From: Aidingimonas lacisalsi
Lineage (GTDB): Bacteria; Pseudomonadota; Gammaproteobacteria; Pseudomonadales; Halomonadaceae
Length of the DNA: 64,000 nucleotides
Direction: 5' to 3'
Assembly (NCBI RefSeq): GCF_008079445.1
Contig: NZ_VRYH01000001.1
Span: 567,196 to 631,195 of the forward strand
This document shows positions 47,341 to 58,680 of the stretch, in pieces. The notes under the pieces are model-generated. The model saw nothing but the letters and a program-made list of their open reading frames with translations, searched no databases and was not told the DNA's origin. The stretch's first letter is position 1, and every line of letters begins with the position of its first letter. A program made the translations under genes and the position numbers.

Positions 47341-47919
47341 TCAGACTTCCGTTTCCGTATCCTTGTAGCCGTCGATCACCGAGGTCGACAAGTAGACGTC
47401 ACGGGTTCTCATGTTCTTGATGGCCGTCAGTAAGTATTGGATGCCGGTGATCAGAAAGCCGATCGGGACCCAGAGATAGATCAAGAAAATGGGGATGCGA
47501 AGGGCAGGCAATACGCGCCCTTTCGAGTACAGATCGATGATATAGACGATCGAGTAATAAAGTAGAAAGAACATGACCAGAGACGTGAAGAGCGCGATGG
47601 TGATCATCAGGATCTTGCGGCCGGTCACGGGCAGGGCATCGTAAATGGCAGACATGCGTATGTGGCGACCGTGCCGGGCAGCGTAGCCGATACCGGCAAA
47701 GGTGATCATGATGATCAGGATACGGTTGATTTCCCCAGAGAAGAAAATGCTCTGACCGAACACGAAGCGGCCGATGACGTTGGCTACGGTATTGCATGCC
47801 ATCAACAGGACGCCAAGTGCCAGGATGACCGATTCGATGCGGCTGATGATGGTGTCGATCGTTCCTAGGAACCCCGGTAGATCGGAGCGATAGTTTGCTT
47901 CTGAGTCGCTATCGGACAT
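47341..47919 (-). CDS. teaB: Ectoine TRAP transporter small permease TeaB
   Basis: 192 residues, DctQ family, four membrane helices with conserved [19 protein letters not shown] and [14 protein letters not shown]. Start taken at ATG 47919 with GGGGGA upstream; ATG 47940 adds seven residues and is possible. A 191-bp gap containing a strong perfect hairpin separates it from teaA, so permease expression may be lower than that of the binding protein. Confidence 0.87.
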   Translation of the reverse strand: MSDSDSEANYRSDLPGFLGTIDTIISRIESVILALGVLLMACNTVANVIGRFVFGQSIFFSGEINRILIIMITFAGIGYAARHGRHIRMSAIYDALPVTGRKILMITIALFTSLVMFFLLYYSIVYIIDLYSKGRVLPALRIPIFLIYLWVPIGFLITGIQYLLTAIKNMRTRDVYLSTSVIDGYKDTETEV

Positions 47920-48052
47920 GGAGCGATTCCCCCTTCGCAATATCCAGGCCAGTGACGCGTGCGCTATATATAGAGGCTAATGGAAACCGTCAGACGCTGT
48001 CAGATGATCGTCAACGCTTGTTGTACGCTCACGCCCTGCGGTTTGCCGATAT

Positions 48053-48087
48053 GAAGAGGGGGCAGTCCATACGACTGCCCCCTCTTC
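48053..48087 (-). other. Perfect 15-bp hairpin between teaA and teaB
   Basis: Arms 48053-48067 and 48073-48087 (GAAGAGGGGGCAGTC and its exact complement), 5-nt loop. It is 24 bp after the teaA stop. No strong T tract follows on the minus strand (TCATAT), so partial termination or 3' end protection of teaA mRNA is more likely than full termination. Confidence 0.7.
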
Positions 48088-48110
48088 TTCATCGCCTATC
48101 GATGCCGTGA

Positions 48111-49127
48111 TCAGTCTTCCGATACGGCCTCAAGGTCCGCTTTGAATTGCTCGAGCAGCTCTTCACCCTTCTCGCCGGTCATCTCGAGGAATTCCTCTTC
48201 GACTTGTGGAGCCCGCTCACGGAAGGCTTGAATCTGCTCTTCATCCAGGCGCGTGACGGTTACCTCGTCGGAGTCTTCCTTGATCTTCTCGAGCGACTCC
48301 TCGGCAAGCCCCTGGATATGCTCGATGGTGTGATCGTAGGCAGCATCGGCGGCTTCCTGAACCAGTGCCTGATCTTCCTCCGGCAGGCCTTCATAGAAGT
48401 CCTGGTTGGCCATCATGGCAGTGGTGAACCAGCCATGACCTGTGAAGGTCAGGTGCGGCGACACTTCGTACAGGCCACCGGACTCGATCCAGAAGATCGG
48501 GTTTTCCTGGCCGTCGATGATGCCGGTTTGCAACCCGCCATAGACCTCACCCCAAGGCAAGGGGGTCGGCGTAGCCCCAAAGGCGTTGTAGGTTTCCGAC
48601 AACAGCGGGTTGGTCATGGTCCGGATCTTCTTGTTCTCGAAGTCTTCGGGGCTGGTAATGGGCTCGTCGGCGGTGACGACCATTTCCCCTTCCGGATACA
48701 TCTTCAACAGTTCGAGGCCCTGCTCCGCATAGAGCTCGGGGAACATTTCGTTGATGGCCTTGCTCTCGTCGAAGAACTCCAGCACCGTTTCTTCGTCGGT
48801 GGGGAGCAGGTAGGGAATGAAGAAAATCTGTGCTTCGGGGATCAGCGAGCCTGTAAAGCCGGGCGACTGATTGACGAACTGGAGAATGCCGTTCTGTGTC
48901 TGCTCCATGATATCGTCTGATTCACCGAGTTCACCGAAACGGTATACGGTGACGGTATGATCGGAGTTCTCCTCGATATGCTCCTTGAAGGCATAGGCGA
49001 AGACGTCCTGGACATCGCCTTCATATTCTTCGTGGGCGTATTTCCAGTCGGCGGCACTGGCCGCAGCGGACAGCCCGCACATCAACGCGCCCACACTAGC
49101 GAAGGTAAGCAGTTTCTGGACTTTCAT
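48111..49127 (-). CDS. teaA: Ectoine/hydroxyectoine-binding protein TeaA
   Basis: 338 residues with signal peptide (1-~25, ending ASA). Mature start DWKYAHEEYEGDVQDVF, then FGELGESDDIMEQTQNGILQ, KIRTMTNPLLSETYNAFGAT and QTGIIDGQENPIFWIESGG agree very closely with Halomonas elongata TeaA as I remember it. Periplasmic receptor giving high-affinity ectoine uptake. Strongly acidic, as expected for a halophile. ATG 49127 follows GGGGAAG. Confidence 0.93.
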   Translation of the reverse strand: MKVQKLLTFASVGALMCGLSAAASAADWKYAHEEYEGDVQDVFAYAFKEHIEENSDHTVTVYRFGELGESDDIMEQTQNGILQFVNQSPGFTGSLIPEAQIFFIPYLLPTDEETVLEFFDESKAINEMFPELYAEQGLELLKMYPEGEMVVTADEPITSPEDFENKKIRTMTNPLLSETYNAFGATPTPLPWGEVYGGLQTGIIDGQENPIFWIESGGLYEVSPHLTFTGHGWFTTAMMANQDFYEGLPEEDQALVQEAADAAYDHTIEHIQGLAEESLEKIKEDSDEVTVTRLDEEQIQAFRERAPQVEEEFLEMTGEKGEELLEQFKADLEAVSED

Positions 49128-49159
49128 TGTTGTCTTCCCCTTAACATTGTTGCGAAACA

Positions 49160-49182
49160 TTCAGCCGCATCCCGCGGCTGAA
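49160..49182 (-). other. 9-bp hairpin upstream of teaA
   Basis: TTCAGCCGC and GCGGCTGAA (49160-49168, 49174-49182), 5-nt loop, 33-55 bp before the teaA start. It could be the 3' terminator of the upstream gene (only a short T run follows) or a 5'-UTR structure. A weak promoter TTGAGT-18-TGTATT is seen just upstream on the minus strand. Confidence 0.4.
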
Positions 49183-49207
49183 ATACAGGAAAATCAGTAC
49201 CCTTTAC

Positions 49208-49759
49208 TCAACTGAGGCTAGCGCGGGATGGGGGTAGGGTCAAGGCGGTGCTGGCCGCCGCCAGTGTCGTCAATGCGTTCATGAACGGTTCGGACAGTGG
49301 TGATTCAACATTAGGGAGAAGGCATTGCAGGCGCGCGGACAGGGGGAGGTCTCGATGATGCAAAGGACGTATGCCGCATCCGTTTTCGGCAAGGGTCTGA
49401 AGGCGAGACAGGGCTTCTTGCTCGGCGAGTCGTTCAGCGTGTTTGAGAGCTTGCCGCAACGAGTCGAGTGATGGAGACGACGGTACCGCTGCCTTGAGCG
49501 TCCGGCGACGGTATCGCAGTGGGCGTGTCATGTCCGTTTGCCATTGTCGAACCGTCTCCAGTATGGCATCGACATCGTCCGTCACGGTCGCGCCGTGTCG
49601 GTCCAGCCAGCACAGCCACAGCAGCTCGCAGACGTCCGCACCTGCGGCGTCCTGCAGAGTCAGGCAGCATGGCTCGATATCGTCGGTGGCATAGAGCGCC
49701 AGCGCAAAGTCCCACAGAGGATGGGTCCGCAGTGACCGGGACAATGAGGTAGAATTCAC
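49208..49759 (-). CDS. TIGR02444 family protein
   Basis: 183 residues, start GTG 49759 with GGGGAGG 6 nt upstream. Opening HPLWDFALALYATD, and QDAAGADVCELLWLCWLDRHGA and RPLRYRRRTLKAAVP, are characteristic of this uncharacterised gammaproteobacterial family. Helical, cytoplasmic. It is divergent to the ABC-F gene yheS (61-bp gap), the arrangement usual in the group. Function unknown. Confidence 0.8.
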   Translation of the reverse strand: MNSTSLSRSLRTHPLWDFALALYATDDIEPCCLTLQDAAGADVCELLWLCWLDRHGATVTDDVDAILETVRQWQTDMTRPLRYRRRTLKAAVPSSPSLDSLRQALKHAERLAEQEALSRLQTLAENGCGIRPLHHRDLPLSARLQCLLPNVESPLSEPFMNALTTLAAASTALTLPPSRASLS

Positions 49760-49820
49760 GGGTTGCCTCCCCGTCGTCGGCTCGACGGCGGCATCACTTT
49801 TCGCTCGAAACGGAGCCTGC

Positions 49821-51749
<1,929 letters not shown>

Positions 51750-51814
51750 GTATCGGACACGACATGTACGGGCCCGTGCAGGCAGGCAACGAGCCCGAGG
51801 CGTTCGTCTGGCGT

Positions 51815-52252
51815 TCATGTTTCCAGCAGGAAAGTCACTGGCCCATCATTGATCAATGATACTTGCATGTCGGCGCCATACTCTCCGCTGGCTACATGTG
51901 TCCAGGCCTCTGTCGCACGCTCTAGCAGGTAAGTGAACATTTGTTTTCCCTGCACGGGGGGAGCTGCCCTGGAAAAACCGGGGCGCAGTCCCTTACGGGT
52001 ATCGGCCGCCAGCGTGAATTGTGAGACCAGCATGAGACCACCTTCCACCTGCTGGAGGTTCAGGTTCATCTTGCCGTCGTCATCACTGAACACGCGATAA
52101 TGCAACAGCTTATGGAGCAGTTTGTCGGCATGTGCTTCGGTATCGTCCTGCTCGATACCGATCAGAGCCAGAAGGCCGTGATCGATGGTGCCAACGGTTT
52201 CACCTCGTACTTCGACACAGGCTCGCCCAACACGTTGAATCAATGCTTTCAC
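51815..52252 (-). CDS. dtd: D-aminoacyl-tRNA deacylase
   Basis: 145 residues. Removes D-amino acids (and Gly) mischarged on tRNA. Family motifs: [20 protein letters not shown] and, at the end, [11 protein letters not shown] containing the cross-subunit Gly-Pro motif; N-terminus [18 protein letters not shown]. Relevant to the D-amino-acid catabolic cluster at 3-9 kb but not adjacent. Convergent with yheS. Confidence 0.94.
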   Translation of the reverse strand: MKALIQRVGRACVEVRGETVGTIDHGLLALIGIEQDDTEAHADKLLHKLLHYRVFSDDDGKMNLNLQQVEGGLMLVSQFTLAADTRKGLRPGFSRAAPPVQGKQMFTYLLERATEAWTHVASGEYGADMQVSLINDGPVTFLLET

Positions 52253-52369
52253 GGATCGCCCCTTTTACCACGTCGGAAAAGAGACAGGTTAGCATGCCGT
52301 CCCCGTGCCGATGTTCTGCTTGTGATCGCCAAGCCGGTATGGCAGCGCCGTCACATGGCCGTTACCGTC

Positions 52370-53215
52370 TTACCAGGCACGGCATACCATGATGTCGCAG
52401 TGGGGTTCGGAGAGCAGTTGCTCGGTCAATGGGCTCTGCCTGCCCATCTGGCCCCGACAGCCCAATGCCAGCAGGTCGGGTGGCTGTTGGCGCAGACGCC
52501 CCATCAATACCTCGGGTGGGTCGCCCTGTTCCAGCTTGAGTTCCACGTCGGGTACAGCATCCAGTTCGCTCATCAAGCGTTCGACCTCGCTTTCCAGCTG
52601 TATACGCAGGTGTTCTACCTGTTGGTCGCGCCAGCGGGCATAGTCGCCATCGGAGCCGAGTTCGCGCTCACCGGGGAGCTCCCAGGCGTGTAGCAATGTC
52701 AGATGGGCATCGGGAAAGCGCTTTAGCGTCTCGCGCAAGGTGTGGCGGCAGGTGAGAGAGAAATCGATGGGAACCAGTATCTCGTTCCAGTCCTGAGTGG
52801 CCAGGTGACTGACCGAAAGTATCGGGCAAGGGGCACCCCGCAAGACTCTAGCCAGTGTCGTACCGGCAACCAGGTCGGGCTGACCGCGCTTACGGTGAGC
52901 GCCGAGGACGATCATGTCGGCATTGCGTTCGTGTGCCTCACGGATGATCTCGGCATAGGGCGTACCGGCGACGGTCTGGATCAAGCACGGTGGGGCAGCG
53001 AGTGCATAGTCCTCGCGAATGTCGGTCATCATGGCGGTCATCTCGGTCACTACGGCCTGCTCCAGGTCCCGCAATGCTATCCGAGGCAGGTGTGGGTCCA
53101 GGACATGAATGACATCGAGACGCAGGCCATTCTCGTCTGCCAGTCGTATGGCACGGGCATAGGCAGCACGGTTTTCCGGCGACAAGTCGCAGGCGAATAG
53201 CAGGGTGCGGGTCAT
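52370..53215 (-). CDS. Tandem-domain universal stress protein
   Basis: 281 residues, two UspA domains (~1-143, MTRTLLFACDLSPENRAAYAR and ~148-281, NEILVPIDFSLTCRHTLRE). Domain 2 retains LLALGCRGQMGRQSPLTEQLL but not the complete ATP-binding glycines; domain 1 has MIVLGAHRKRGQPDLVAGTT. Start ATG 53215 with GGGAGGG upstream. Cytoplasmic stress protein of unknown client. Distinct from teaD. Confidence 0.85.
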   Translation of the reverse strand: MTRTLLFACDLSPENRAAYARAIRLADENGLRLDVIHVLDPHLPRIALRDLEQAVVTEMTAMMTDIREDYALAAPPCLIQTVAGTPYAEIIREAHERNADMIVLGAHRKRGQPDLVAGTTLARVLRGAPCPILSVSHLATQDWNEILVPIDFSLTCRHTLRETLKRFPDAHLTLLHAWELPGERELGSDGDYARWRDQQVEHLRIQLESEVERLMSELDAVPDVELKLEQGDPPEVLMGRLRQQPPDLLALGCRGQMGRQSPLTEQLLSEPHCDIMVCRAW

Positions 53216-53315
53216 GACAGTTCCCTCCCTTCGCAATGGAGTCGATGACACCATCAGGCACTCTTCAGCATGGTGCCAGACTGCGGGACCTGCAAGAACG
53301 AACCTGACTTTCCGG

Positions 53316-54128
53316 CTACCACCAGGCGTGAAAGTGGTGGACCGGTCCATGCCCCTTGCCGACATGCAGGCATTCACTCGCTGTCAGCGCATCACTTAGC
53401 CAGCGCTTGGCATCGGCGACGGCATCCGGAAGGAGATGGCCGCGAGCCAGATAAGCCGTGATGGCTGAGGAAAGCGTGCATCCGGTTCCATGTAGATTGT
53501 CGGTCGGGATCCGCGGCAGATCCAGCCATTGCATGGGTGTATCGCCACCCAGTAGGTCGGGGCAACGATCACCTTGCAGATGGCCGCCCTTGAGCAACAC
53601 GTTGGTGGCGCCAAGGTGTGTCAATCGGGGCAGCAACTCTTCCATCGCTGCGCGATCTTGAGGTGTGTCGCTGTTCAGGAGCACGGCGGCTTCGGGCAAG
53701 TTGGGTGTGATCAGGTCGGCTAGAGGAACCAATATCTCGCGAACCGCATGAATACCGGCATCATCGACCAGCACGTCACCGCTCTTGGCAACCATGACCG
53801 GGTCGAGCACGATCCAGCGTGGCCGATGCCGCTCCAGGCATTCACGGATCGTCATGGCGACGTCACGACTGGCAACCATGCCGATTTTGACACCGTCGAG
53901 GTGTACGTCATCCATTAACGTATCGAGTTGAGCGGCGATGAAATCGGTGGGCACGGCGTGCACACCGGTGACACCCGCCGTGCTTTGGGCGGTGAGTGCC
54001 GTGATGACGCTGGTGCCGTAGGTACCCAGCGCGGAAAAGGTCTTGAGGTCGGCCTGGATACCGGCGCCGCCACATGGGTCGGAGCCGGCGATGGTCAGGA
54101 CATTGGCGATAGGGTTCGGGGTATTCAT
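53316..54128 (-). CDS. thiD: Hydroxymethylpyrimidine/phosphomethylpyrimidine kinase
   Basis: 270 residues. Ribokinase-like enzyme phosphorylating HMP and HMP-P in thiamine synthesis. [20 protein letters not shown] is the substrate-binding opening; [15 protein letters not shown] and [19 protein letters not shown] are the anion-hole motifs. Complements thiS-thiG at 38.8 kb; thiE is not in the window. Confidence 0.93.
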   Translation of the reverse strand: MNTPNPIANVLTIAGSDPCGGAGIQADLKTFSALGTYGTSVITALTAQSTAGVTGVHAVPTDFIAAQLDTLMDDVHLDGVKIGMVASRDVAMTIRECLERHRPRWIVLDPVMVAKSGDVLVDDAGIHAVREILVPLADLITPNLPEAAVLLNSDTPQDRAAMEELLPRLTHLGATNVLLKGGHLQGDRCPDLLGGDTPMQWLDLPRIPTDNLHGTGCTLSSAITAYLARGHLLPDAVADAKRWLSDALTASECLHVGKGHGPVHHFHAWW

Positions 54129-54169
54129 CTTGGGTCTCGCTCAGAGTGTTGCGTCATGCCTGCCTTAGG

Positions 54170-55573
54170 CTATAGCACCGCCGGTAACCAGGTGGCCAGT
54201 TGCGGGAAACCAGCCAAGGCGACGAGCATGGCAAGTTGTAGCAGAATGAAAGGAACAACGCCGCGGTAAATGGCGGATGTCGGGATGTGATCCGGGGTGA
54301 CGCCGCGGAGATAGAACAGCGCGAAGCCGAAAGGCGGTGTCAGAAAGGATGTCTGCAGGTTGATGGCGATCATGATGCCCAGCCAGACCGGATCCAGGCC
54401 CATGGCGAGTAGCGCTGGTCCGATGATGGGGACGACAACGAAGGTGATCTCGATAAAGTCGAGTATGAAACCAAGCAGAAAGATCACCAACATGGTAATG
54501 AGAGTGGCACCGACCACGCCTCCCGGCATGGCGTCGAACAGTTCGGCGACGAGTTCTTCGCCGCCATAGGCGCGGAATACCAGTGAGAACAGCGTGGCAC
54601 CGATCAGGATGAGGAAAACCATACTGGTGACCCGGGCCGTGCTGTGCAACGCTGAGCTAAGGGTCGGCAAGTCGAGTCGCCGCTTGGCCAACGCCAGAAG
54701 CAGCGCGCCAAACGCCCCGACCGACGACGCTTCGGTGGGGGTTGCGAGTCCGCCGAGTATTGAGCCCAGTACGGCAATGATCAGTGCCACAGGCGGAAGT
54801 AGACCCTTGAGCAGCAATACCCACAAGCTGCCGGTATGTCCCAGGTCGTCCATCAGCGTCTGGCGATCGCTCAGTGGGGCGAGTTCCGGTCGTCGCCATG
54901 CCACTATCAGGATATATCCCGCATAGAGAGCCACCAGGAGCAAACCAGGGATAAGAGCACCCATGAACAGGTCACCGACAGAAACGGTCTTGGGGCTGAA
55001 GATGCCCATGGTCAACTGGGCTTCCTGATAGGCATTGGACAAGACATCACCCAGCAATATCAGTGCGATCGAAGGTGGAATGATCTGGCCCAGCGTGCCT
55101 GTCGCGCAGATGGTGCCCGTCGCCAATGCCGAGGAGTAGCCACGCTTCATCATGGTCGGCAGCGATAGCAACCCCATGGTCACTACCGTGGCTCCGACGA
55201 TACCCGTGGAGGCTGCCATCAGCATGCCCACCAGGGTGACAGCAATGCCTAGCCCACCTCGCAGGTTGCCGAGCAGCAGCGTCATGGCATCGAGCAGCGT
55301 TTCGGCAACACGCGATTTTTCCAGCAGCACACCCATCAGGATGAACAGGGGAACGGCGAGCAGTGTCTGGTTGGTCATGATGCCGTATAAACGGTTGGGC
55401 ATGGCGGCCATCAGGCTCGGGTCGAAGGGGACCGCGACGTTCAAGCTGTCGAGCCCCAGGCCCAGGCCCGCGAATGCCAAGGCCGTGCCGGCTAATGACA
55501 GTGCGACGGGATAGCCGCACATCAATACCGCACAGACGGCAACAAACAGGAATAGAGGCATGAAATCGAGCAC
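54170..55573 (-). CDS. TRAP transporter large permease (DctM family), orphan pair
   Basis: 467 residues, DctM family with about 13 helices. MTNQTLLAVPLFILMGVLLE, GATVVTMGLLSLPTMMKRGY and LQTSFLTPPFGFALFYLRGV are the DctM signatures. GTG 55573 overlaps the stop of the DctQ gene (TAGTG) and has AGGAG 10 nt upstream; ATG 55561 is the alternative. No binding-protein gene is found on either side, so the P subunit must be encoded elsewhere. Confidence 0.87.
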   Translation of the reverse strand: MLDFMPLFLFVAVCAVLMCGYPVALSLAGTALAFAGLGLGLDSLNVAVPFDPSLMAAMPNRLYGIMTNQTLLAVPLFILMGVLLEKSRVAETLLDAMTLLLGNLRGGLGIAVTLVGMLMAASTGIVGATVVTMGLLSLPTMMKRGYSSALATGTICATGTLGQIIPPSIALILLGDVLSNAYQEAQLTMGIFSPKTVSVGDLFMGALIPGLLLVALYAGYILIVAWRRPELAPLSDRQTLMDDLGHTGSLWVLLLKGLLPPVALIIAVLGSILGGLATPTEASSVGAFGALLLALAKRRLDLPTLSSALHSTARVTSMVFLILIGATLFSLVFRAYGGEELVAELFDAMPGGVVGATLITMLVIFLLGFILDFIEITFVVVPIIGPALLAMGLDPVWLGIMIAINLQTSFLTPPFGFALFYLRGVTPDHIPTSAIYRGVVPFILLQLAMLVALAGFPQLATWLPAVL

Positions 55574-56097
55574 TAGCGGGTGTCTCCTGTTCCTGTCTGG
55601 GAACCGCGCAGAATCAGTATCTGGCGAATGACCTGGGCGAGACCTTGCAAGAGCAGCAATGACACCATGACCAGGATCAGACTCTTGAGCAGGAAGACAC
55701 TGGGGAGCCCACTATCAGCGGATCGCTCAACGATGGCCCAACTCTTGGTGACATAACCCAGGCTGCTTGCCGCAATGAAAATCAAGACCGGAAACAGCAG
55801 TAGCAGGGTGCCGAGCAGGTCGATCCAGGCCCGCCCACGTCGGGATAGCCGGCGGTAGAAAATATCTACACGCACATGGCCATCGTGCTTCAGGGTATAC
55901 CCTGCGGCCAACATGAAGACGATGGCATGCAGGAACATGACGGATTCCTGGGCGGCGATGCTATTGATGCTGAAGGCATAGCGCAGGATGACGATTGCGA
56001 ACTGGACCAGCATCATGATCAGCAGTAGCCATGACACGGTGCGCCCTAGTCTCTCAGTCAGAGCGTCGAGTCGGGCCAGCAAGGCGGGAGCATGCAT
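55573..56097 (-). CDS. TRAP transporter small permease (DctQ family), orphan pair
   Basis: 174 residues, four membrane helices; conserved LRYAFSINSIAAQESVMFLH and HDGHVRVDIFYRRLSRRGR. Start ATG 56097 (MHAPALLARL) with AAGGAA upstream; an earlier in-frame ATG lacks a ribosome site. Its TAG stop overlaps the DctM GTG. Long-chain DctQ/M pairs of this type often handle mannitol, alpha-keto acids or aromatics, but the substrate cannot be predicted here. Confidence 0.85.
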   Translation of the reverse strand: MHAPALLARLDALTERLGRTVSWLLLIMMLVQFAIVILRYAFSINSIAAQESVMFLHAIVFMLAAGYTLKHDGHVRVDIFYRRLSRRGRAWIDLLGTLLLLFPVLIFIAASSLGYVTKSWAIVERSADSGLPSVFLLKSLILVMVSLLLLQGLAQVIRQILILRGSQTGTGDTR

Positions 56098-56198
56098 TTC
56101 GCGTTCCTTGACGTGACTCTTTGATGACAACAGGAGGCGCATCATCGCTGATCACACGGCTTACGTCATCCCCTGCTGGTTACCTGCGATGCCGCTAA

Positions 56199-57011
56199 TC
56201 AGGGTTTATGCGCCCTTGGGAGCCAGGTCTGACAGGCTTCAGGCAGCCGGATGTTGATGGCAATCGGCAGATGGTCGGAAAACAGCTGATCCAGGACCTG
56301 GATGTCATCGGCCACTAGTGACTCGGACAGCAGGATATGATCCAGTGCTCGGCGAGGCTGCCAGGACGGATAACTCAGCGCTGGGCGTACCGGATGCAGC
56401 GGTAGGGAGGCGCAAAAGCGTGGATGGGAATGCAACTGCTCCGGCGTGCAATTCAGATCCCCCATGACCACGACATGCTGTAGCGGCTGGATCAATTCAC
56501 TGAGATAATCGAGTTGGCGTACACGACCGCGATGACTGAGCGCCAAGTGGGCCACGAAGAGATGCAAGGCTGCCTCACCATCGCCAAAACGTGCATGAAT
56601 CGCCCCACGTCCTGGCAGCGTGCCGGGTAAGCTATGCTCTTCGATATGTGTTGGTCGGAGTCGGGAGAGCAGCCCGTTGCTATGTTGCGCGACTCGTCCC
56701 AAGTTGCGATTGAGTTGCTGGTAATGGTGCGGGAAACCGGCATGTCTTGCCAGGTATTCCACCTGGTTGACATTGCCTGAGCGGAAGCTGCCGCCATCGA
56801 CTTCCTGAAGTCCAACGATATCGAATGGGGTGAGGACTTCGCTGACCAGATCGAGACGGCCGAGTCGCCTCGGGTGTGGCAACAGGTGTTGCCAGCTGCG
56901 CGTGACATAGTGGTGATAGGCCGAGGTCTGGATGCCGACTTGCAGGTTGAAGGTCAACAGTCGCAGATGATCGCACTGTCGTGTCGACACGGCAGCCTCG
57001 GCCCTGGACAT
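56199..57011 (-). CDS. Endonuclease/exonuclease/phosphatase family hydrolase
   Basis: 270 residues. Metal-dependent phosphohydrolase fold: LLTFNLQVGIQTSAYHHY, catalytic Glu in DIVGLQEVDGG, Asp-Asn in VVMGDLNCTPEQLHS, and terminal SDHLPIAINI with the His. Substrate unknown (DNA, phospholipid or sphingomyelin head groups are known for the superfamily). It starts 2 bp after the dsbA stop and is thus coexpressed with it. Confidence 0.85.
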   Translation of the reverse strand: MSRAEAAVSTRQCDHLRLLTFNLQVGIQTSAYHHYVTRSWQHLLPHPRRLGRLDLVSEVLTPFDIVGLQEVDGGSFRSGNVNQVEYLARHAGFPHHYQQLNRNLGRVAQHSNGLLSRLRPTHIEEHSLPGTLPGRGAIHARFGDGEAALHLFVAHLALSHRGRVRQLDYLSELIQPLQHVVVMGDLNCTPEQLHSHPRFCASLPLHPVRPALSYPSWQPRRALDHILLSESLVADDIQVLDQLFSDHLPIAINIRLPEACQTWLPRAHKP

Positions 57012-57013
57012 GC

Positions 57014-57643
57014 TTATTCGCCCCGCTCCTCACGTACCTTTTCGACTAACGCGCCGGCAATGTCGGGCATGGCGTCCAGTCCGCCGGCACTGGAAGGGGT
57101 GATGACATAACGACCGTCAACGACCAGCGCAGGCACCCCCGTCAACTGATAAGCGCGCATGCGTGCGTGAGCGCGATTGACTTGGCTCTTGACCTCGAAC
57201 GAGCTTAACGCATTGCGTGCTTCCTCTTCGCTTACCCCGTAATCGCTGAAGAAATCCGCGATATCGTCCGCTTCCGTCAGCGAACGATCGTTTTCATGAA
57301 TGGCGGTGAAAAAGTCATCGTGCAGATCGTCCAGGATCCCCAGCTCTTGTGCAGCATAGAAAGCGGCGGCATGCTTGTTCCAGTCACCTCCCATGGTGGC
57401 AGGCGTACGCGTGAACACGACGTCGTCCGGCTGCTCGGCAACCCACTCATTGAGAGGATCTTCCAGGTTGTAGCAGTGCGGGCAGCCATACCAGAAGGCT
57501 TCGGTCACTTCGATTTGGCGATCATCGACCGATGTTTCGACCGCTTCGTCGAGCTCGGTGTAATCCTCCCCTTTGACCAGGTCGGCGGAGGCCATGGACG
57601 AGAGGGTGAACCCCATGAGGGCGACCATCAACGGTTTGAACAT
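57014..57643 (-). CDS. dsbA: Thiol:disulfide interchange protein DsbA
   Basis: 209 residues with signal peptide (1-20, ending ASA). Active-site C54-P-H-C57 in FWYGCPHCYNL and the cis-Pro in TGVPALVVDGRY. Periplasmic oxidase that introduces disulfides into folding proteins. Start ATG 57643 with AAGGAGAG upstream. Acidic composition. The cytochrome c4 gene is upstream on the same strand, a pairing common in Pseudomonas-group bacteria. Confidence 0.92.
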   Translation of the reverse strand: MFKPLMVALMGFTLSSMASADLVKGEDYTELDEAVETSVDDRQIEVTEAFWYGCPHCYNLEDPLNEWVAEQPDDVVFTRTPATMGGDWNKHAAAFYAAQELGILDDLHDDFFTAIHENDRSLTEADDIADFFSDYGVSEEEARNALSSFEVKSQVNRAHARMRAYQLTGVPALVVDGRYVITPSSAGGLDAMPDIAGALVEKVREERGE

Positions 57644-57786
57644 GCAGAAACTCTCCTTGAAGACACGAAACGAGTATCTGCCCAAGATATCACTCGCAAC
57701 CCAGGCAAGCGAAGGCGGGCAGACCTAACGGTCATTGGAGCCGCTAAACCGTCAGGGGTTCCGCTCATCATTCGCAGACCCCGATA

Positions 57787-58398
57787 TCAATGTAGCCCGA
57801 ACACGTAGTTGGCGATGGCTTCCCTGTCTTCATCGCTCATCTTGGAGGCGATGTCTCGCATGACACCGTTGTCGTCGTTACTACGCTCACCCGAAGCGAA
57901 GGCTTCGAGAGTGGCAATCGTATACGCCGGTTGCTGACCGGATAGGGCCGGATAACCGGCGCTTTCGATGCCGGCGCCGGTTGGACCGTGGCATGCGGTG
58001 CAGGCAGGCAGTCCTTTGGAGGCATCGCCGGCACGATACAGTTCTCTGCCACGCGCCAGCAGCTCGGCTTCATCCTTGGCCTCTCCGACATTGGGCTCCA
58101 TGTCGGCATAATAGGCAGCGACATCCCAGGCATCCTGTTCGGAATAATCGTCGACTTGTCCAGCCATCTGAGGCACCTCACGCTCTCCATCGCGGATGTC
58201 GAGAATCTGCTTGGCAAGATAAGAGGCCTTCTGGCCAGCCAGGCTTGGGAAATCACCGGAAGAACTGATGCCGTTCTCGCCATGACAGGCTACACAGCCT
58301 TGAGCGAGTTCCTCGCCTGCGGAAGGGTCACCTTCTTGGGCATGGGCGATGCCCAGAGTGCTCAGGGTAATTGCCAGGCTTGCCAGTAACTGTCTCAT
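57787..58398 (-). CDS. Cytochrome c4 (diheme)
   Basis: 203 residues with signal peptide (1-20, ending AHA). Two CXXCH heme sites, CVACH at 35-39 and CTACH near 133-137, and Met ligands in the two domains. Periplasmic electron carrier to terminal oxidases. It lies upstream of dsbA and divergent to engB, the conserved engB-cytochrome c4-dsbA neighbourhood of pseudomonads. Confidence 0.92.
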   Translation of the reverse strand: MRQLLASLAITLSTLGIAHAQEGDPSAGEELAQGCVACHGENGISSSGDFPSLAGQKASYLAKQILDIRDGEREVPQMAGQVDDYSEQDAWDVAAYYADMEPNVGEAKDEAELLARGRELYRAGDASKGLPACTACHGPTGAGIESAGYPALSGQQPAYTIATLEAFASGERSNDDNGVMRDIASKMSDEDREAIANYVFGLH

Positions 58399-58680
58399 TG
58401 CTAGTCCATTGTGCCGTTAGGTTATTAGAGGTTGTGTGAACTGGTCTCATACAAGACTCAGTTTACCTGCTCGGCTGGTCGCCGCCTTTCTTATCGCGGG
58501 ATTCGTGCCATCGACGACGCGGTGGTACACTGGCGTCCCGCCGATCACTTGTGCACCAACAAGTGGCTTAAGCGGATTCAAATGTTCTGCATTATAACGA
58601 ATCCAGCCGGGAACGCGAAGTCGAGGCCTTGGCTGTACTCGTTCCCTTCCTGTTGGCTTTTCAGGATCTTGAGTTTTCCC

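Noticed and set aside
57716-57775. Loose stem TGACGGTTT/AACGGTCAT-like after cytochrome c4
   Set aside because: Short arms, long loop and no T tract; not a credible terminator.
58432-58680. N-terminal extension of engB by 83 codons
   Set aside because: No family similarity and covers the promoter region between cytochrome c4 and engB; ATG 58681 is the canonical start.
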